Source of the DNA: Strongylocentrotus purpuratus
Taxonomy: Eukaryota > Echinodermata > Echinoidea > Camarodonta > Strongylocentrotidae
NCBI RefSeq assembly: GCF_000002235.5
Contig: NW_022145611.1
Span: 20,396,114-20,460,113 of the forward strand
DNA: 64,000 nt
Reading direction: 5' to 3'
Made by a program: the position numbers and the translations under genes
Shown: positions 34,601 through 49,600 of the stretch, one piece after another
How the letters are laid out: every line of letters starts with the position of its first letter
How positions within the stretch are numbered: the first letter of the stretch is position 1
The notes under the pieces: generated by a model
Databases searched by the model: none
Told to the model about the DNA's origin: nothing
What the model saw: the letters and a program-made list of their open reading frames with translations, nothing else

Positions 34601-37600
34601 TGCCTGATGGGTTGAAGGTCATGTCTTTTGAAGAGCTTACTTTTCCATCATTATATATCACACACTTTACAATAAACCCCCTCAGTCATGAAATGTGTGA
34701 CCTAATATAAATGACATAATGTGATTTAGTGATACATTTGTTAGATATGCATGACGGTTTCCCTTTCTACAATTAACTTACCTCATTCTTCCTCTTCTTT
34801 TTTATTTTTTTCAAAATCACATACATCACATTTTGTCATGTTATCCAAATGTTCATCCTGAACATACAGTGCAGTATGCTTTTCTCGATATCTTAACTAC
34901 TTTAGGAATATTTGTTTGTTAATAGCAGTGAATAATTAAAAATTTCACTGCTTTTTATATCACCTTTATAAAATCAAAATTACACTGTTTTTAACATGCA
35001 CTATAGTGTTAAAGGTTACAACACTCTGAAATATATCAGCTGAAAGGGAAGGAGATGAAGTTAATAAAAGAATAAGCGGGAAAAAAAAAAGTTTTTTCAA
35101 ATTAGGAACGTTGTCCTATTCCATGCTCATATACAGTACAACATGATACTCTATATGTTGATGATTTTTGTGTTGTTCAAATGCTTTATTCAAACAAGAC
35201 AATTAAAAGGCTTGGACGACAGCTTATTCTTGTGTTGTAATTACTACAGCAAATCTCATGCAGTAATGACATTGAAAAATAAATATTGTTGTCACCAAAA
35301 AAATATTCAGAGAGATGTAAGGGTGACCCAATGTAATATACATACATACAATAATACCTCAAGTCACCTTTGTTTGAAATACGAAAAGATAATTTCAATA
35401 TATTAATGAAATTAACACATTTCAAATTTTATTCTTTTTTTATCTAGAAGAATAGGATGTTATCATGAAGTAAAAATGTGCCCTTATAATTATATGTAAA
35501 TATTTTGGCTTTCACACAAATGAATCTGCATAATATTGCATTATCAGAAGTGTTAAACACAGTAGTTTACAACGACAATATCAACATTAAGCAAAGTACC
35601 GTACACATAGTATTACAGGTTGGTGTGATTAATGCTAAATTTTTATAAAATCAAAACTAAAGAGTACATGATGTACAAAACTACTATTACAGTACGTGTA
35701 AACTAATACAACTTCATAATCTTGATACTGATTCTAATACTAATCAGAAAAGGAAATCAGCTGATATTTTAAAATCAAATCAAGGGAATTCAAAACTTTA
35801 CAGACAGATTTACAATAATTTACTACTGTCAGTTTCTAATGAAGGTAAGCAAATGCAGAAAAAACAAGAATAACTATAATCATATCCTAACTAGCCTGGC
35901 TCTTAAAGGTAAAGACCAGTATTGGCAACGCCCCAATTTCAAAAAATGAAATGGAAGCTCTCATTACCAATCATGTGAAAGAATATGTTTTGACTAATAC
36001 AAAAAAAGTCATGATGATAAAAAATTTGCCGGGAAACCGCCTACTAATTCATATATTTGGTAAATTTATTTCTCTCATGGTCTGGTGAGAGAGATAGGGT
36101 AGTCCCATATACATCTTTCTGTGTATAGTGCTTGTAACTTTACGAAGAATGAGCCAAATTTCTTATCATTTTGATGATTCCAGAACCTTGCAGATGCTAG
36201 ATGCTAGATGATCGACCTTTTCTGATCGATTCCACAACGTTTCTTTCACAATGCAATCGCATGACCATTACTGGTCTTTACCTTTAATAGACAAGCAATA
36301 TACATTAATGCCAGACTGAACTTGCACACTCTATGAAACTTGAAAGCTTATATACTAGTGGCCTTGTAGTGTCAAAATACCTTTTATTGAACCTAACATA
36401 GCCGTGAATAACAGCCTACAGAAGCAACCGTGCAGCAACATGGCATGCATTTGCTTACAGTTGAAGGACGGAGAAGAAAGAAGACATTATTTGGTATGTT
36501 GGTTTCTTTGTCATTTAGTTCCGTACTTGGCATTACAGATCAAAGAATTGAAAGGAAAACTGACATACATGTTCCAAACTCTCAGAGCTTTCCTCTAGAT
36601 CTTATAATAGAGCCAAATCAAAGAAACAAGCGAAGTCAACTAACTAAATGGATTTCGAAGTACCGTTACAAGATTCACTATGTCAATAGACATAGAATGT
36701 GAATTTGAAAGAGGAATCTACTTGCCATGCATCCCCTGTAGATACTTGGAGTCATTACGCTCTTAAATAGAATTAGTGTTTGAATTAGGTATGCCATTAG
36801 TAGAAAGTGAAATAACATATTCTCAAATTAGTAGAGCACTCAAGCATAAATGTTATACGTACATGTAGTTATTAAACTGCAACTGCAAGGCTCTTCTGTC
36901 TTTTTTTTGTTTTATGACTTTATTGTTGTTGTTGTTTTTGTGTTTTTGTTTTTTTTTTCGGGGGGGGGGGGTAATTATTTTTAAAGTGTGTTTCTTGAAC
37001 TCTTGCAACTTATAAATGATCAATAGCCTAATAGTTTAACAGTTTTCCTCTAAAATCCATTGATGAAATTTGGAAGATAAATGGGTAAAGACAAGAAGAA
37101 ACATAGAAAGTCTGAGAGAGAGAGGGGAGGGGGAGAGGGGAGAGAGGGAGAGGGGGTGGTGAGGGATGGGGGGGGGGGGGGAGAGAAGATGATTACCGGT
37201 AAGATCAGTACATTATCACAACAAATATATAGAGAAAGCAGGAGAACAGACAAAATATTAGAAGGAAGCTGAGATAAACAGAGAGAGAGAGAGAGAGAGA
37301 GAGAAACTGGGAGGCAAATACAGAAAGATTACAACAATAAGCAACAAAGGAAGATAGAGCCTAAAAGACATTTAAAAAAAGTATGGTTACACTTATATAA
37401 AGGGAAGTTGGGGTTAGAAAAAACACGGAGAAAGCAAAGGAGAGAGATAGAGAGACACAAAGAGAATTAGAATGTTGTCAGAGCACACTATCACAGCAAA
37501 GAGAGCCTGTTATAATCACTCTATATATGCGTGATAGTCACCTTGGTGGAGCTAGTATTACATGATGCACCTGACTGCTCCTGAGCAAGATGTAACATAT

Positions 37601-40600
37601 CAACAAAACATATGAATCTTCTACCATCTACCTTGAGGTATATCATTAACAAATGCTAAAATCCTATTACAAATTTACTCTCAGCCAATCAAATGCCACG
37701 ATTTCAGTAGCTTATAACAGTATGGACCCTTAAAGATAAAGTTGAGTTCTGTTCATGCGATTGCATTGTGAAAGAAACGTTGTGGAATCGATCAGAAAAG
37801 GTTGATCATCTCAGTAGCATATAAGTATTGGTGTGTATACTGCAAGGTTCTGGAATCATTAAACTGATAAGAAATTTGGCCCAGTCTTGGTAAAGTTACA
37901 AGCAATGTACACAGAAATATGTATATGAGACTACACCAACATGTGGCATAAACATCTTTCCCAATTTGTATGCTGTCACATGCCATATTTAGAATATTCA
38001 GGCATTTGAAGAGCCATGCTTTTCAGGGAACACATTTTGTCTGATGTTCTTCCACACTTGCATAATAACAATGATAACACTCACAAATTTTGTTTCACCT
38101 CTTCCCAGAACTCAACCTTCTCTTTAATGAGTTTATCCCTTCAACTCAATGAAAGGATGATAGATGACTGTATTAGGTCATATATCTTTTATATATATAC
38201 ATGTAGTTACATATATAGTAATTTATATTTTTTTTTTGTCATCACTTGAATGGACAGGGCCAAAAATAGAATGACACAATGAAAAGTTTACTCTAAATCC
38301 ATTACAAATAATTGAAATAGATACCTCATCAAAGGCCAGTGCAAAAATATGTATGAAGGTAAAAATGATGATAAAAGGCATTTTGTCTGCTGAGAGCAAA
38401 AAAGGGCATCAACTCATCTCCTATAATATCAAGTTAAAACCCTTCAGGCTCTCGACCATAGATGATTTATTCTACTAAAAAGACGACACACAAATCTTCC
38501 CATTCATTAGATGATCCATGCTAAAATCTCATGTGGAAAAAAACAAACAATACCATCATCAGCACCCCCCCCCCCCCCTCAGGTCACCCTCCTCCATCTC
38601 CTATTCCTTTAATAACGAGCCTTGAGCCGGTATTGGTATGAAGGAGGTTAAGAGAGGATGGTGCGGTGGTGTGAGATTGCTTCAGTCTAACAATTTCCTG
38701 TCCTTTCATCACCGTTAGCAACCCAACGTCATCACAAAGAATGAAGTTAATTACACACCACTCTCATCTAATAAAAGTAAGCACATTTCAGGGGCACTTT
38801 CAATGTCCATTAGGTACTTGTAGCGTTCCGGAGTCATAAACCAGATTTATTTAATTAATGGTCAGTCTCAACATAAGGAGCAAGTAATTGCTCAAATGAG
38901 TCCAATCTTTACATTATGAAATATTGTTTTGTCTGAAGTAATGGATAGGATTGAAGGGAAGGGGGGGGGGGGGGTAACTAAGATTAATGTATAGACAAGA
39001 TTAATGTATAGAATACAGTAATAACAAATATACATGTATTTTGTGTAATCTCATAAGGCTTACTGACAGATGAAACAAAAATATAAAAGGTTGTTATGAA
39101 AAGAAGGAAAAAAACACTTACCAATCTGTCATTACTGATGCTTTTCTCATTCAGCCCTACAGAACACAGCTGGTAGTAATACTTCAAGAACCACAGTTTC
39201 AATTCTTCTGTTAGATTTACTGAAGAAACAATATAAACAATACATGACTTGTACTAATTTATAGGAATATTTTCTAACATCTCATTAGGAATGCAAGATG
39301 GAAAATAAAGGGAAGGTATTTCACCCATTTTCCCCTCAAAATGATAACTTTGCCTTTCTAATAGAAAATAATACAGGTAGTCCATCATTCGAGAATATCA
39401 CAATGTATCTATTGATTCTTATAAATTCAATAGAAATGACAAAGTGTTTGATTTATGAATGATAATGAATGAAACATATTTCCATTTCTTCTAAAAAATA
39501 TTGATTATATAATATTCATTTCCCCCATGATTCTAACATCGTTTACTCAAGTGTACTTGAGAGGATAACAAAACCTTACTGGGGCTGTTATGAAGAAACC
39601 ATTTGCTAAGAGCTAGAATTGCATCACACCACATAGGTTTTGAGAGCACAATTAGGTAACACCCTTTGGTTCTCATACATGGGGAAAATACGGATAACAT
39701 GAAAGCCTTTACTTGTATTAGGGCCAAATTGAAATCTGAAGCAATGATTTGAGTATGCCTTGGACTATTTTAATCTGAAGATAGACTTACTATACATATT
39801 CTAGATTGCAAACAGCCAAGTCTTTGTTAAAACAGAAGGGGAAAAGGTTGCTATCATTTTTAGACAAAGGATCACAATTATTGATCCCTCAGCTCTCAAT
39901 CAAGCTCCTTTAAACTGCCCAATTTGTAAGAATCTGCTGTCATATGGGAGATGAAAATGCGCCTAGAGCACATCAAGCCTTCAAGGCAGCCAAAAATAGA
40001 GAATTTAATCAATCCTTCCTCGCAAGTAATTGGCAATTCACTCCAGAGTCAGACTAATACAAATATATTCACAAAATGCTTGCTTTTCCAGAGATGTACA
40101 CAGTTGTAGGTGTAAAACTGAGGATAAAGATAGCTTTACTAGAAGTTTAGCTCTCTATTACTTACCTGATAAACCATGGCATAATCTTCCAAACTGTTTG
40201 GCGACAGAAGGTAATGTGGAGTCTTCGTTGTTCATGGCATTCTCACAAAACTTACGAACTAGGGGAATGATGGTTTGTGTGCAGGTATCTAAGGGGATAA
40301 ACACATTTAAAATTCCAATAATGAAATATAAATATTTTAAATGGTTTGGTCGATTTCTTAGGGTGTCATATACCTCTTTCCCTTGATTCAACTCACTCAA
40401 AGTTTATCATAACTGTAATCAAAACATACATTTTTCAGAATGTGTTCATATCTTTTCAATTTAGTTAGAGAATATTTTTTAAATTATCAGGAATCATTTG
40501 AACTTTATAACTATTCTTTTCTGTTTTCTATCTGATTTGGTAAGTAGTACAATTACAGTCGGAACACAGGTGAACGTACAATGCATGCATTACTGAAGGA

Positions 40601-43600
40601 CAAAAGGTTGAGTTGTCTGGCATGTTAATACAAATAACATGAAATACAAATGCATCATTAATCAAATGATAACAACAAACATTCAACAATAACACTACAT
40701 ACATATTGTATATAGCAATAAATAATAAGACATGCAAAGCGGAACACTGATGTGCATGATCATATTCAAATGGATCCAATTAAAAGTATCATGAATTGAA
40801 TTCAAGATAAAGAAAGCTTCTACAAAGTATGTTTTAAACGCTTTGAATATTAATGCAAATACAGTCTTTTCATGTACCATTTATCCCAAGGTCTGAACAA
40901 CTTTGTGTCCTTTTAAAATAAAGGTTCAATTTCAGGTTTTGTTTTGTTTTACAGCTTCACAATCTAGTTCCATTGTACGGGTACAAAGGGCATTTTATGT
41001 TTAACATTCCTTGTTCATATTTGCATTCTGTAATACCTCCTGGGTTTCCATTGTCTGAATAAATATAATGAATGAAAGGAAAGTGTATTTTTCTCATATA
41101 CCAACTGCCAATATCAAAAGTGACTGTAAATAATGATGGACTAGAAGCAAATGTCTATATGATATGCTGATAGTATTGAAAATAGAAGATATGTGATTAA
41201 AATATTGGGAGTGTGTAGTGGTATATTGGTGAAGTCTTGTGATTTTCCTACAAGAGATTTTAGGTTGGATTCTCACTCGGTGCTTAATACATTCTTGGAC
41301 AAGGTGTTTGGCCCATATTTGTGCCTCTCTAGTCTCTACCTAGGTTTACCTAGGTGTACATGTACCTGGCAATGCTGGGGTAATAATAAATGCAGGGCCC
41401 GCAGGAAGAACAATTTTAATACTGACGTGGCTACCCTGGGTAAATATGACCCTAAAATTATTATTATAAATAATTTAAAATTCAACTTAATAGAAAGAGG
41501 AAAATTTTCATAAACATTCAACAATCATAACTAAAAGAAAGTATCGGGAATTGGACCAATAGTTTTCAAATTTTGTCTGAAATATTATCAGTAAAGAAAA
41601 TATGTAACTTGGAATCGTAACTTTTGGAAAGCTAAAAACTTAACTGATAAAAGTTGATATAAGAAATCTTGCTGATAATGTCATGTAAATAATTATTACA
41701 GACTACAAATTATAATTAAACCACTGAATAGTAACATGGTATTAGGGCAGAAAATTGAAAATTTTCATAGAAGTTCTCCCATGGTATATGTAAATTACAC
41801 TTTTAAATTATACTTCTCCTTGACAATTAATCAACTATAACATTTTGAGGGAATAAGATGCATAAAATGACTGCATAAATTGCCCGCAAAGGGCATTAGC
41901 TTGTATCCCTTACCACTGAAGATGCACTAAGCAACAACAAAAAAAGAATATATTTTTTATTTTGTGCTGAATCTTTCGCAAGTAGTTTATAAGAAAAAAA
42001 AGATAATAGAACTACTTTCACTTTTGCATCAAAAAGTTTTAAGTGCAAAAACCATCTTCAATCTTACATATATTTATTGTATTCATCCGTACGGTGGGAC
42101 TAGACCTTTAAGAAAGATCAATCACAAGCACTGCTTTGTGCCAGCTAGACATTACGCCTATAATACCCCATTCCCTTCACGAGAGCATTGAGATTTCTCC
42201 TTCTTAACAACCGATTGGGAACAATGATGTCAAACACTACCCTTGTCAAATGTTTGCTTTGAATGCTTAGCAACTCCATGGCATCCTTGCATGACTGTGA
42301 AGTAATATGGTTGCTGCTGGTGAAAGTGAATACAATCAAGGGTACAGTGTTTGCAAATCACCCCAATTCGCACTACACAGGCATTTTAAACCCCGTACTT
42401 CAAGACACATTCATTTTAAACCTTGAAATAGAGCATCAGTTACTCTGTGGTCAAATAATTTTAAGGATTTGAAACATTATCTATTCTAGGTGGGGGGGGG
42501 GGGGGGTTATCATATCTTTTAGCTCCTGGTTGGAATTAAAGAACAACAATGAGAGCTACTTGTCTGACAGACCCAAATTTGTATATAAATCCAATAAATA
42601 TAGATGCAATGAAATGTATCAAGAGTTTAAGGTATGTGATTTATGCATTTTCAGACCAATCAATATCTTGAGAGTTGAATGCCTCAAAAATAATACTGCT
42701 ATAATATTTTATAACTTCCATCCTCCTTATTCTTCAAAATTCATCAAAATAAAATTAATGGAAGAAATTTTGAACACAGAGGATTTAATCTAAGATTACT
42801 TTCTTGCCGGGCTACTTCTTGCCAAATTTCTCACTACAAATTTGACCATGCATGGAGTGGTTTTTATTACAAAGTTGACACCTCTAGCAAGCTTTGGATA
42901 CCAGCATCAGACTAACAAGAGGCTTAACGTACAATACTGGAGTGCGTTCACAATTGAAAGCATGTTTGCGTTTCGGGGACATGAACAAACACAGCAGCAG
43001 TAGCAGACAATTAAATCTGCCAGACTACTATGATGCTGTGTCAACCAAGCCAGTGTAAATAATTTGTTGAACAGTAAAGGAGTGTGACTTGGAAAGCAGA
43101 GAAGAATGCCTCATTGAAAATGATGTTGTCTGGGACACCTCAGGACGACCCGCTGGGAACGTTATTATTTTATACATGTACACCATGTACATGTACATTG
43201 TATGTTTCAACTATTGAAGGCTCAAGCATAGCAATTCAACAGAGTCTGGGAAGCTATGACTTTTCCACATACGGTTCAAATGTTACCGCTTTCCATGGAA
43301 CAAACATGAAATGTCCATGATCATTTCTTGTTTTTTTATATTTTCAAAAATAATGTCTGACATGAAAGATGTTGATTAAAAAATTTAAAACAAAAATTGA
43401 ATTCATAGTGAGCTGATGATAACATAATAAACAAATTTCTCACTCATGATTAAGGCACCAAAACTAAAATGAAAAAATAAAAGGTCAATAAATTAATTTT
43501 GACAATCAAATTATTTCAAAGCAATATCAAAATAAAATAACTAAAAAGAAGAAAAAAAAACAACACCAAAATACCCAACAGCAAATAAACAATAACTTTA

Positions 43601-46600
43601 AAAGCAAAATGTCACAATACAAAACAAACATACACAAAACTGACACCAAATTGTGTAAACCAAAAGAATTACAAGAAATAAAACCTGATTGATGCACACA
43701 AGTTTTTAAAAATATAACTGAAATTGACACAGACTTATATAACCAATTTGAACAGCTTTTAAGAAACACATATTTATATATTTTAGACAAGAAATTATTA
43801 ATGAACAAATCTTAAAGTGCAGTTTTCAGTTTCCCTTAGAACATGGGTGAAATTCGGAAAGAGAAGTTTTCAAATCAATGCGTCTACCTTTGTGTCAATA
43901 AACTTAAGAGAGACCCTGTATCTTAACGAGCCAATTGTATATTATGACTAGGACATCATCATCTCATTACTCCCAATTAGACATGGTTATATTCCCCTCC
44001 AGGGTTCAATTTACAAGACCAAGTTCTGTGACGAAGACCATGTGTCTCTAACCAACAAGAATGTCATGAATTTTGTCACTGCTTCTCATCTGTTTACAGT
44101 TATCCTATCGAATCCGTTCTTTTCTAAAGCTATATTTCAGTTTATTTTATTCTTGCCATTGTTCATTTTTATTATCTGAACTCTACTTGCTATATTGTAA
44201 TATTGTTTACCTTAATTGTCTCTCTTAGTGTTTATATTTCTTTTTGACATAAGGCATTACTAATATGATAACAGGGTGATGTTCATTTATGCTTTTTATG
44301 ATTTGTTATGCATTTAACATGCACATTGAGTGTGAAGTTAAATAATTTGAGCATCGTACTACAAGTACATACAAGAAAAACCATTGGACACACAAACATG
44401 GACACACAAACATGGACCCCCAAAAAACACATAATAAAAGTAAAAGAGCACACACTTATGTCCATATCAAACATTGATGATAAAAAGTGTTCTTATTGAC
44501 CTCATGATGAAGAAAATAAAAACAAACCCTAACAAATCAAAACCAATAAAAAACAAATGAGTATCAAAATGTAAAACAATGACATATGAATTACCACAAA
44601 ATGAAGCAATCACGAATAAAATCTTGACATTGAAAAAGAAAACAATTCACATCAATCCTACAAACAAAATTAATAAGTAAAGTAAATACAGGGCAAAGCG
44701 ACAATCAATTTGTCAAAACAAAACTGAGTGATAAGTGTCTTGGCTCAAAACTTTGCATCATGCCATTATCCATTAGAATGGTATGTAATGATTATGATAA
44801 CAATGTGGTAACATAGTTTCATGTATATTGGATGATATGTCTTCATTTTAATGAGTTATGATTATGTACATTGACAAAAGCAAATGTTCATTACACAAGA
44901 GCTTCAACGGTTAATGTCCATGTTTCATCGACTCATTAAACGGTGAGTCAAAAGATACATACAGGATGTATCACTATCATGTTGCTTCTGCGGGGAAACA
45001 GATCCTATCTATGACATTCATCTTACATTGCTCATTGCAATGTTTTCTTAGGTAGAAGGTGGCTGACCCATTGTGCGAAGAAAGGTCACGTATTGATGGA
45101 GCTGGTTTACATATTATTGTGATGACTGAGTGTAATATCAATGAAGCATGGATGTGTCATGGTTGTCTTGATGATGGTGCATGTACATGTACTTAAAGAT
45201 AAACTTGAGTTCTGGAAAAAAAAGAAAATGAATTCTCACAGAATCTAACGAAACTTACACTGAATGTTCAAGATTACAAATAAATGTCATGTGCCAAACA
45301 ATTTTGGAAGAAAATGTATACTGGCTGAGTAATGAGCATAGAAAGATAAGGAAATCAGGGTAGTACTAGCCCCGACACCATGTGTGTTCTCCCATATACA
45401 TCTTTCTGTGTAAGTGATTGTTACTTTACCAAGACTCTGCCACATTTATGATGATTTTGATGACTCCAGAACCTTGCATTACACACCATTACTTACATGC
45501 TATATGATCAACTTTTCTGATCCATTCCACACCTTTTCTTTCACAATGCAATCGCATTACCAGAACTCAAGTTTATCTTTAATAGCACTTACTGCCTTTT
45601 TTTTTGGGGGGGGGGGGGACAGAACTCATATATAGTATGTGCATACGTCAAACTAAATGATTCATATCAAACAGTGTTAGGAAACAAAATGGGAGAATCA
45701 GTACCTGGTGGTATGAAATTCACTGTGAGCCATGCAGAAGGAGAGAGTTATTTGAAAAAGATAGGTTAGGTGAGCTACTATTATCGAATGCTACGGACAT
45801 CATGATTAATATTCTGTTAAACAACTGAATTTAGACACTTTTAATACAACCAGTTGACAGCATATCGTTTCTAATTCCTAATGTCTCAATCAATAAGCTC
45901 CACTCTAACGTATGCATTTGGTCATATACCCTTTTCACAAACAAATAGAGATTATGGCAGTTTGATGATTAAATCATCACATTCAAGGTAAAATCTATTC
46001 AACATTTGCAATAGGTATGTCATTGTAAACATTATTGTACAAAATGGCCTTGACTTTATGCTTCTATGATAAGCTCCTATGATAAGAGTAGATATTAAGG
46101 GCCACAGATTACATCTGTACCATATAATAGTAAAATAAACAAAGCTAAAGAAAGTTAAAGAAAGATGAAAATGGCAAATCTTTCTTCTTCAATCTTTGTC
46201 TAATTCATCTGACTGGCAGACATGTCATTTAATGAATTCATTGTTTGTTTCTTTTTTTCTTCAAAAAAACTATTAGTTTGTGCAATCAAAATGCAGTTCA
46301 ATTCAAACTTCTGTTAGGCAAAGTCAACTATCAGTCATTCCATCACTCACACATTCCTTTACGCCAAAATAAGTCATATTTCTTGTTTAAAAATGCAAAA
46401 ATTATTCACCAATTTAAATCAATTTAATCCAAGAAATCAATTAAAAATCGCTGATGTTCTTTTCTTTCAAATTTCATTATACGACATCAGTAATGAAAAA
46501 CGGCTTAGTGATATTTTGTTGTTGCTGCTTTTTTTGTCCAACCCTGCTTTCAGGCATGAAAATTCATGTGCTTTCAGAAAAGAAAAGAAAAGAAAGATGT

Positions 46601-49600
46601 CACACAAAATGCTGCTCTAATAACAAATCTCTTTTTGCACTTCTGTTATGATTTATGAGACTATGAACATGTCTACTGTCTACCCACATGTGAAAAGGTA
46701 AAGAAAAGAGAACCACGTCACCCAACAAACAAAGGAAATATCGTCCCTAGAGAGCCAGTAGGGCATTAACTCTGCGTAAAAGTATATGAATTAACGCCTT
46801 TAAGGCTCTAAGGAGACAATACAAAGACAATGTGACTTACCATCGTCTAGAAGACTGAGTAAGCTAACTATGGTTTCTAACGCCGCTAGTCTGACGCAGC
46901 TCTCCTCATCCTTGCCCAGCTCAACCAGCTCGGGTAGTATTGCACTTCTTGTAGGCTCCAGGCTGCAAGATGAAAGTTAAGAATAAAATGTTAATGCCAT
47001 ATCAGTAGTTTATCAAGAAGTACTATGCAGACAATCAATTGAGCTCAAGAAAAATGGAAGTATACATGTTTTACTTGTAATCTATTTCTATGTGTTCTTA
47101 CGCAAATGCAAAGTTGTAGCTTTTCTCCAAAAAGGTTTTACAAAAGCAGATATTCTTATTCAAACTTAATTTAGATACTTTTTTTCCTTCATATTTCAGG
47201 CTGCAAGCATATTCTAAATTCTGCCAATAAAATTCAAGCAAACAAAGTTACCAAAGTCTAAAATCTTTCAACAAATATGAGATATTATCATTTTACATTT
47301 TACATCATTCTACATATGAAATGATGCAAGGCCTATCTACGTGTAGCTGCAGGGAATGGCGACATCATACCCTGGCGTGAACTTTCCCCCATCTACGAAC
47401 CACACTGACGAGCCATCTACAAATGTAAGGAAATCATAGTCATACCCGATGTCCCTGTCTTACGGTCATTTTATCTACCTGTTGACACATGTAATGATAT
47501 TGATGTCATATCCTGATATGAACTTAGTCTTCCAGCTAAATGATTTAGCTGTTTACATACATTTAGGATAGCAATATCATACTGTACCTCGATGTAAACT
47601 TTCCCAAAGTCCTCTGGCCACACTATCAAGCTGTTCACACATGTATAAAGGATAGCGATATCATAACCTGATGTGAACTTACCCCAAGTCCTCTGGACAC
47701 ACTATCAAGCTGTTCACACATGTTTAAAGGATAGCAATATCATAACCTGATGTGAACTTACCCCAATCCTCTGGCCACACGATCTAGCTGTTTACACATG
47801 CAGGCTCTGACTTCATAATCCACATCCTGACACAGAGATGTCACCAAAGGTAAAATTTCCTTCTTGATCCTGAAAGATTGTTAAAAAATGGAAAAATAAA
47901 ATAATTTATAAATACTGCAAATGTAAACCACAAGCTTGTGACCCATGACTCAAAGATAAAAAGTTTCAATAATAGTTCTTAACCTCATTTCAGTTTAATT
48001 ACATTTATACCTCTGTGTATTAGTCATTTACTTATACATGCACATAGAAATTTACAATTTAGTTGTTGATAAAAATGAAAGGGTGAGGCTATCCCCATCC
48101 AACTGTCATGGGCTTCGATATAATGCTGCCATGTATATTGTAAACAATTATCATCATGTAATTGTTACTACATGGAACATTGATAGGTGTACAATTTCCT
48201 TTGATAGATTCATATACATGTATGTTAAAATTTTATTCCATGAAATGATAGGAGTGAATTTCAATTCAATTACTGCTATGGAACCTCCTGTAATTTCAAA
48301 ATCAATCAATCAAGATATGAAAATTCCAAAGTATGAAACATGATTGATCAGCCTCTTTAAAACAGAACAGAAGCCAGACAGAACCTCTCCCCTAGCCCCA
48401 GCCTGGCCAGTCAGGGGCCAGTCAGTCAGGCAAGGGTCATGCTGGGAAGTCTCTATCACTCAAGCCATTCTTGATAAATGAGTCAATTAATTCATCGCAG
48501 CAGTGAGAAAGGTCGCACCATACGAGACGGTGACTGGTTGCTACTTGGCTTCTTCATACCAAGTTCATATTTAAGGTTGGGTTTGGAGCAAGTATGAAGT
48601 GAATTTTATTTACTTGATCCTCATACAAAATTGATTTCTTAAACAGAACTCAATGTCTTGCATTTCCTTCTTTCATGGGAGCACAAATATGTCTTGCAAA
48701 CAATATTGCCCTCATGGAAACATATGAGCAAACTTGACCTTACACCTATGAATACCAAGTCAGGTTTTGTTTTTTAATCCCTTCCTCTCCCAATCTTTCA
48801 TCAGGGGCTGCTTGTAAGGTCTAATTCTCTTCATTTATATTCTCCTTCCATTAGTAATTCACTTCTCACTCTTTTGTTAGAAATATGGGAATAATACAAT
48901 TTTCTTCCAGGAAAATCATACTAGTAAGGGCGCACAAATATATACTACAGGCCTATATATATGGCTTAAATGCAAACAACTTTGGCCTTGAAACATGAAA
49001 CCAGGAAGGAATATTTCCTTTCCTTTCCCCCATTTCCATCGACCATAATAGCCCCATGCATAGACCTACAGCCTCTACAGGTCAAACTACAAGTGCTCTC
49101 AACCCTCTAAACTTCACTTTCTTTTATTCTCTCATTAATCAATCATTTTACAGACACTCATACTGTCAAAACATTATTATCATTTTGTCAGATTTGAAAT
49201 ATATGGTATTCAAGTATTATCACAACAACGGAGAGAGAGTAAATCATCTCTGTACATCTCAATCTCATACAAATAAATACAAAATAGAAGGAACAAATAC
49301 TGTACTGTTTACATAAATGTAACTATTTGTCAAGCATGGTGGTGGTGAATACACTGGCACATAAATCTCTCACACGGGTCTGATACATTCATGTACCATG
49401 TACCCTATAAAACTACATTCCTAGTGTACTCTGACCCACTTTTGAAAGGAAGGTAAGATGGTCTAAGGGGAAATCTCACTCAATCGCTGGCTCCATACCA
49501 AAGGGCATGCGCATGAATCTATCAAGTTTCCTTCACATTTTTTTGTTGATTTCCATTCCTTATGTCTAGTATTTATCCTAGCTAAAATCTCTCTCTCTCT

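Noticed and set aside
36404-36702. Two overlapping + strand frames of 64 and 90 codons
   Set aside because: No family resemblance, no splice context, and they overlap each other in different frames in an AT-rich intron.
37050-37272. Pro/Ser-rich and Gly/Arg-rich frames on opposite strands
   Set aside because: Produced by GA/CT simple sequence.
48386-48450. Short imperfect palindrome around CTGGCCAGTCAGGGGCCAG
   Set aside because: Too short and isolated to separate from chance repeats of CAGTCAGG.
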